49,565 nt of DNA from Erysipelotrichaceae bacterium (GTDB lineage: Bacteria; Bacillota_I; Bacilli_A; Erysipelotrichales; Erysipelotrichaceae): positions 1 through 49,565 of the forward strand of contig JAAYSZ010000016.1 in assembly GCA_012523895.1 (NCBI GenBank), given 5' to 3'. The translations under genes and the position numbers were made by a program. The notes under the pieces are model-generated. The model was not told the origin of the DNA, made no database searches, and worked only from the letters and a program-made list of their open reading frames with translations. Positions 45,691 to 49,565 of the stretch are shown piece by piece (positions within the stretch are counted from its first letter, which is position 1; every line of letters begins with the position of its first letter).

Positions 45691-46845
45691 ATGGCAGAAA
45701 AAAGAGATTATTATGATGTTCTTGGCATTAGTAAAAATGCCAGTGAACAAGAGATAAAAAAAGCATATAGAACTTTAGCTAAAAAATATCATCCGGATGT
45801 TAGCGAAGAAAAAGATGCTGAAGAAAAATTTAAAGAAATTAATGAAGCTTATGAAGTTTTAAGTGATCCAAATAAAAAGGCTACATATGATCAATTTGGT
45901 CATGCTGGAATGGATGGAGCCGGATTTGGAGGATTCTCACAAGGTGGCTTTGATGATTTAAATGATATATTTTCATCATTTTTTGGTGGAGGATTTTCAT
46001 CAGGAGGTTTTGGATCATCTGGAGGCTTTGGCGGTTTTGGCCAATCTGGCAGAACTAGAACTGGTCCTATGAAAGGACAAGATAGATATATGAGTATGAA
46101 CATCAGTTTTATGGATGCTATTTTTGGAAAAACTGAAACTATTACTTTAAATGTTGATGAACAATGTTCTCATTGTAAAGGTAGTGGTGCTCATAGTCCA
46201 AGTGATATTGAAACATGTTCTACATGTAATGGGACTGGAACTGTAATAAGCCAACAAAGGACTGCATTTGGAGTTTTCCAAAGTCAAGGAATTTGTCCGG
46301 ATTGTAATGGAAGTGGAAAAATAATTAAAAACAAATGTAAGGTTTGTAATGGAAAAGGATATAAGAATGAAAGAGTAAGTGTTGATGTTAAGGTTCCTGC
46401 TGGTATTTCAACCGGTCAACAACTTAGAGTTGCTGGCAAGGGTGAAAGAGGATTAAATGGAGGACCTAATGGAGACTTATATATTGAAGTAATTGTTGGT
46501 AGACACGACAAATTTATTAGAGATGGTAAAAATATACATATAAAAGTACCTATATCTGCAGTTGAAGCAACTTTAGGTACTACAATTGATGTACCTACTG
46601 TTTATGGTGATGTTGAATTAAAAATTCCTGCAGGTACTCAACCTAATACTCAATTACGTATGAGAGAAAAAGGAGTTCCTGACATAAGAGGAGGAGCTAC
46701 TGGAGATCAAATAGTAGAAATACAAGTAAATATTAGTAAGAAACTTAGTAGAGAAGAAAGAGAATTATTCCAAAAGTTAGCTAATATTGAAGATAAAGGA
46801 AAATCTAAAAATCCTTTTGAAAGATTAAAAAAAGCTTTTGAATAG
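45691..46845 (+). CDS. dnaJ: Chaperone DnaJ (Hsp40)
   Basis: This 384-residue cochaperone stimulates DnaK. The J domain carries H34-P35-D36 in KKYHPDVSEE. A Gly/Phe-rich linker runs about 75-125. Four CxxCxGxG zinc motifs follow (CSHCKGSG, CSTCNGTG, CPDCNGSG, CKVCNGKG), then the C-terminal substrate domains with GKGERGLNGGPNGDLYIEV. ATG 45691 has a GAGGTG site; an in-frame ATG four codons earlier does not. It lies eight bases after the deacetylase gene and shares the CIRCE-driven transcript. Confidence 0.96.
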   Translation: MAEKRDYYDVLGISKNASEQEIKKAYRTLAKKYHPDVSEEKDAEEKFKEINEAYEVLSDPNKKATYDQFGHAGMDGAGFGGFSQGGFDDLNDIFSSFFGGGFSSGGFGSSGGFGGFGQSGRTRTGPMKGQDRYMSMNISFMDAIFGKTETITLNVDEQCSHCKGSGAHSPSDIETCSTCNGTGTVISQQRTAFGVFQSQGICPDCNGSGKIIKNKCKVCNGKGYKNERVSVDVKVPAGISTGQQLRVAGKGERGLNGGPNGDLYIEVIVGRHDKFIRDGKNIHIKVPISAVEATLGTTIDVPTVYGDVELKIPAGTQPNTQLRMREKGVPDIRGGATGDQIVEIQVNISKKLSREERELFQKLANIEDKGKSKNPFERLKKAFE

Positions 46846-46863
46846 TTTTTGGAGGTATGGATG

Positions 46864-49413
46864 ATGAATTTTGAAAAAATGACACAACGTCTACAAGCTA
46901 TCATCCTTGAAGCTATACAATTATGCCAACAACTTGGAAATAGTGAAGTTGCTAGTGAGCATTTATATAAAGTAATGTTACAAGATGATGGCTTAGAAGG
47001 ACTATGGAATAGATTAAAAGTTAATCTTAATAGTCTAAATAATATTGTTGATAAACACTTAGATCGACTTGTAAAAACTAGTGGTACAGGTCAGCCTGCA
47101 TTAAATAGAGATGTTGTAGATGCATACAACAAGGCTTTAGAGTGGGCAAATAAACAAGAAGATGAATATTTAAGTTCAGGTGCTATGCTTATTGGTTTAT
47201 TAAGTAATAAATCAACAGTTACAAATGAATTAAATATAGATGTAAATGATGTTATAGAAGCTGAATTAGATAGGAGGGGTAATATTAAAATGACAGATCA
47301 AACACAAGAAAACCAACTTGATGCTTTAGAAAAATATGGTAGAGATTTGGTTAAAGATGTAAAAGATGGAAAAATTGACCCTGTAATTGGTAGAGATGAA
47401 GAAATAAGAAGAGTAATAGAAATATTATCTCGTAAAACAAAAAACAATCCAGTATTAATAGGTGAACCTGGTGTAGGAAAAACTGCGATTGTTGAAGGTT
47501 TGGCTTGGAGAATAATGAGAAATGATGTTCCTTTAAATTTAAAAGACAAAAGACTAATTGAATTAGATATGGGATCTTTAATTGCAGGAGCTAAATATAG
47601 AGGAGAATTTGAAGAAAGATTAAAAGCTGTTTTAAGAGAAGTTAAAGAAGCAGATGGAGAAATAATCTTATTTATTGATGAATTACATAATTTAGTTGGT
47701 GCTGGTAAAACTGAAGGTTCAATGGATGCGGCTAATTTATTGAAACCAATGTTAGCTAGAGGAGAATTAAAATGTATAGGAGCTACTACTTTTAAGGAAT
47801 ATAGAAATCATATTGAAAAAGATGCTGCTTTAGAAAGAAGATTTCAAAGAGTATTAGTTGATGAACCTAGTGTTGAAGATACAATTTCAATATTAAGAGG
47901 TTTAAAAGATAGATTTGAATCTCATCATGGTGTATTAATACTTGATGAAGCTATTATTGCGGCAGCTACATTATCTAATAGATATATTACAGATAGATTT
48001 TTACCTGATAAAGCTATTGATTTAATTGATGAGGCTTGCGCTTCTATTAGAGTTGAAATGAATTCTATGCCGGCAGAATTAGATGAATTATCTAGAAAAA
48101 TAATGCAATTAGAAATTGAAGAAGTTTCATTAAAAAATGAAACTGATTCTAAAACTCTAGAAAGATTAGATAATTTAAGAAAAGAATTAGCTGAATTAAA
48201 AGAAGAAAAAGAAATTAAGTTTTCTAAATGGGAAAAAGAAAAGAAAATACTTGATGATTCAAAGATGTATAGAGAACAGCTTGAAAAAGCTAAACTTGAC
48301 TTTGAACAAGCTCAAAATGAAGCTAGATATGAAGATGCGGCTAAACTTCAGTATGATACAATTCCTAACTTAGAAAAAAAGATTAATGAAGCTAAAAATC
48401 TTGAAGGAGAAAGAATGATTCAAGAAATTGTAAATGAAGAATTAATCGCTAAAATAGTTTCTAGATGGACTCATATAGATGTTAATAAATTAGTAGAATC
48501 TGAAAGAGTTAAATTATTGAACTTAGAAAAGATATTATCTACAAGAGTTATGGGTCAAGAAAAAGCTTTAAAACTTGTTACAGAAGCAATTATTAGAAGT
48601 AAGGCTCAAATTAAGGATGAAAATAGGCCTGTGGGATCATTTCTATTCTTAGGACCTACTGGTGTAGGTAAAACAGAAGTAGCTAAGAGTCTTGCGGAAC
48701 AATTATTTGGTGATGAAACTAAAATAGTTAGAATTGATATGAGTGAATATATGGAAAAATTCAGTGTTTCTAGATTAATTGGAGCTCCTCCTGGATATGT
48801 TGGATATGAAGAAGGTGGTCAATTAACAGAAGCAATTAGAAGAAAACCATATTCAATAGTTCTACTTGATGAAATAGAAAAAGCTCATCCAGATGTATTA
48901 AATGTTTTATTACAAATAATGGATGATGGAAGAATTACAGATTCAAAAGGTGTTACTGTTGATTTTAAAAATACTATAATTATTATGACTAGTAACTTAG
49001 GATCTCAATATGCATTTGAAACTGATGAAATTGCTAGAGAAAATCATTATATTGATGAAATTGAAAAATTCTTTAGACCAGAATTTGTAAATAGAATTGA
49101 TGAAATAATTATATTTAATACTCTAACAAAGGATGTATTAGTTAAGATTGCTGATAAGTTCTTAAATCAATTAAAGGATAGATTAAGCGAAAGAAATATT
49201 AGTATTGAGTTTACAAAAGAATGCAAGAATCATGTTGTTGAAGCAGGCTTTGATCCAGTATTTGGAGCTAGACCAATGAAGAGACATATTCAAAGAACAA
49301 TAGAAACAAAGGTTGCAAAAAAGATTATTGAAGAAGCTGATATTGAAGGAAAATCACTTATAGTTGATTATAAAGATAATGATTATATTGTAGAACTTAA
49401 AAAATTAAGTTAG
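46864..49413 (+). CDS. clpB: Disaggregase ClpB
   Basis: This protein is about 849 residues long. The N-terminal Clp_N domain occupies about 1-140. NBD1 has Walker A GEPGVGKT (200-207) and LFIDELHNLVGAGKTEG. The long coiled-coil M domain (about 400-520), diagnostic of ClpB rather than ClpC or ClpA, includes LEIEEVSLKNETDSKTLERL. NBD2 has Walker A GPTGVGKT (597-604) and VLLDEIEKAHPDV. There is no ClpP-binding IGF loop visible. The start ATG 46864 is eight bases after GGAGG; ATG 46861 is the alternative. An internal in-frame ATG with its own ribosome site occurs at codon 143. The gene ends the heat-shock operon. Confidence 0.96.
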   Translation: MNFEKMTQRLQAIILEAIQLCQQLGNSEVASEHLYKVMLQDDGLEGLWNRLKVNLNSLNNIVDKHLDRLVKTSGTGQPALNRDVVDAYNKALEWANKQEDEYLSSGAMLIGLLSNKSTVTNELNIDVNDVIEAELDRRGNIKMTDQTQENQLDALEKYGRDLVKDVKDGKIDPVIGRDEEIRRVIEILSRKTKNNPVLIGEPGVGKTAIVEGLAWRIMRNDVPLNLKDKRLIELDMGSLIAGAKYRGEFEERLKAVLREVKEADGEIILFIDELHNLVGAGKTEGSMDAANLLKPMLARGELKCIGATTFKEYRNHIEKDAALERRFQRVLVDEPSVEDTISILRGLKDRFESHHGVLILDEAIIAAATLSNRYITDRFLPDKAIDLIDEACASIRVEMNSMPAELDELSRKIMQLEIEEVSLKNETDSKTLERLDNLRKELAELKEEKEIKFSKWEKEKKILDDSKMYREQLEKAKLDFEQAQNEARYEDAAKLQYDTIPNLEKKINEAKNLEGERMIQEIVNEELIAKIVSRWTHIDVNKLVESERVKLLNLEKILSTRVMGQEKALKLVTEAIIRSKAQIKDENRPVGSFLFLGPTGVGKTEVAKSLAEQLFGDETKIVRIDMSEYMEKFSVSRLIGAPPGYVGYEEGGQLTEAIRRKPYSIVLLDEIEKAHPDVLNVLLQIMDDGRITDSKGVTVDFKNTIIIMTSNLGSQYAFETDEIARENHYIDEIEKFFRPEFVNRIDEIIIFNTLTKDVLVKIADKFLNQLKDRLSERNISIEFTKECKNHVVEAGFDPVFGARPMKRHIQRTIETKVAKKIIEEADIEGKSLIVDYKDNDYIVELKKLS
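47272..47292 (+). promoter_or_regulatory. Internal translation start in clpB
   Basis: AGGAGGGG (47272-47279) lies ten bases before an in-frame ATG (47290-47292). The ATG is codon 143, exactly at the linker between the N domain and NBD1, and starts MTDQTQENQ. It would give a 707-residue N-domain-free form like the short ClpB of E. coli. Confidence 0.6.
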
Positions 49414-49419
49414 AAATGA

Positions 49420-49441
49420 AAAGGCGTCAGTCGACGCCTTT
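49420..49441 (+). terminator. GC-rich hairpin after clpB
   Basis: A 9-bp perfect AAAGGCGTC/GACGCCTTT stem with an AGTC loop begins six bases after the clpB stop. Only three T residues complete the right arm and no T tract follows, so termination may be partial. Confidence 0.6.
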
Positions 49442-49458
49442 CAGACTGTTGACAAAGT

Positions 49459-49493
49459 ATAGTATTCAATAACAAATAAATTTGATATACTAT
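49459..49493. promoter_or_regulatory. Dyad with extended -10 promoter
   Basis: ATAGTATTCAA (49459-49469) pairs with TTGATATACTAT (49482-49493) apart from one extra base. The right arm contains TGATATACT (49483-49491), an extended -10 identical to that at 18875-18883. A TTGACA at 49449-49454 is 31 bases away, too far to be its -35. The dyad could be an operator or a hairpin. Confidence 0.45.
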
Positions 49494-49496
49494 CGA

Positions 49497-49550
49497 AGTA
49501 GATAAGACATCCTGTTTTCGCGAACTATATATGGTCTTATCTACTTTTTT
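49497..49550 (+). ncRNA. Hairpin RNA or leader terminator directly after the promoter
   Basis: A 12-bp perfect stem AGTAGATAAGAC/GTCTTATCTACT (49497-49508 with 49534-49545) extends by AT/AT across a bulged G and is followed by five T residues. The loop contains the palindrome TTCGCGAA (49517-49524). It begins where transcription from the -10 at 49486 should start. No coding frame fits inside. It may be a short RNA, an attenuator of a gene beyond the window, or a terminator. Confidence 0.5.
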
Positions 49551-49565
49551 AATGTTAAAATATAG

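Noticed and set aside
45900..46103. Proline-rich open frame antisense to dnaJ
   Set aside because: It is the mirror of the Gly/Phe-rich linker codons of DnaJ and has no start signal.
49449..49454. TTGACA near the right edge as a -35 element
   Set aside because: The only good -10 is 31 bases downstream, and no TATAAT-like hexamer lies at 16-18 bases.

Overview
The window is very AT-rich, densely coded DNA from a low-GC Gram-positive bacterium of the Bacilli/Erysipelotrichia/RF39 type. Supporting signs are the Bacillus-type replication-restart pair DnaB-DnaI, an HrcA/CIRCE heat-shock operon, RNase J, Shine-Dalgarno-rich starts, many lipoprotein signal peptides, and TGA used as stop (nagA, mutM, coaD, dnaI), which argues against a Mycoplasma-type code. 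No tRNA, rRNA or CRISPR array was seen. No gene-free stretch exceeds 300 bases.

Layout. 1-1400: an IS110-family element with an intact transposase and a structured upstream non-coding segment that is a good bridge-RNA candidate. 1477-6521: two convergent cell-wall proteins, a secreted glucosaminidase and a membrane-anchored protein with about nine PASTA-like units and no kinase. 6626-9552: tex and a HAD phosphatase. 9570-18037: an N-acetylgalactosamine/galactosamine island with nagA, agaS, a complete mannose-family PTS (IIA, IIB, IIC, IID), an AraC regulator and a GatZ/KbaZ-like protein. 18160-21852: radC, a histidine-free ZnuA-like lipoprotein and two tandem YD-type lipoproteins. 21956-26254: a C39-type cysteine peptidase overlapping a PotABCD-like ABC importer. 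26316-32288: polA-mutM-coaE-dnaB-dnaI. 32338-36261: pfkA, pyk and an M32 carboxypeptidase. 36282-38648: rnj and def on the minus strand. 38741-40957: ftsW-like, rsmD, coaD. 41059-49413: a CIRCE-controlled hrcA-grpE-dnaK-(polysaccharide deacetylase)-dnaJ-clpB operon. The last 120 bases hold a dyad, an extended -10 promoter and a strong hairpin.

How the genes work together. The amino-sugar island imports and phosphorylates GalNAc/GalN, deacetylates it (NagA) and converts it to tagatose-6-phosphate (AgaS). No tagatose-6-phosphate kinase or GatY aldolase is present, so the GatZ-like protein may act as a C4 epimerase feeding fructose-6-phosphate to PfkA.

The most unusual points are: the C39 peptidase joined to a Pot-like importer whose binding protein has lost the acidic polyamine ligands; the ZnuA-fold lipoprotein with no histidine at all; a PgaB/IcaB-type deacetylase lipoprotein inside the dnaK operon; an internal Shine-Dalgarno and ATG in clpB at the domain boundary; and the promoter-hairpin unit at the right edge.
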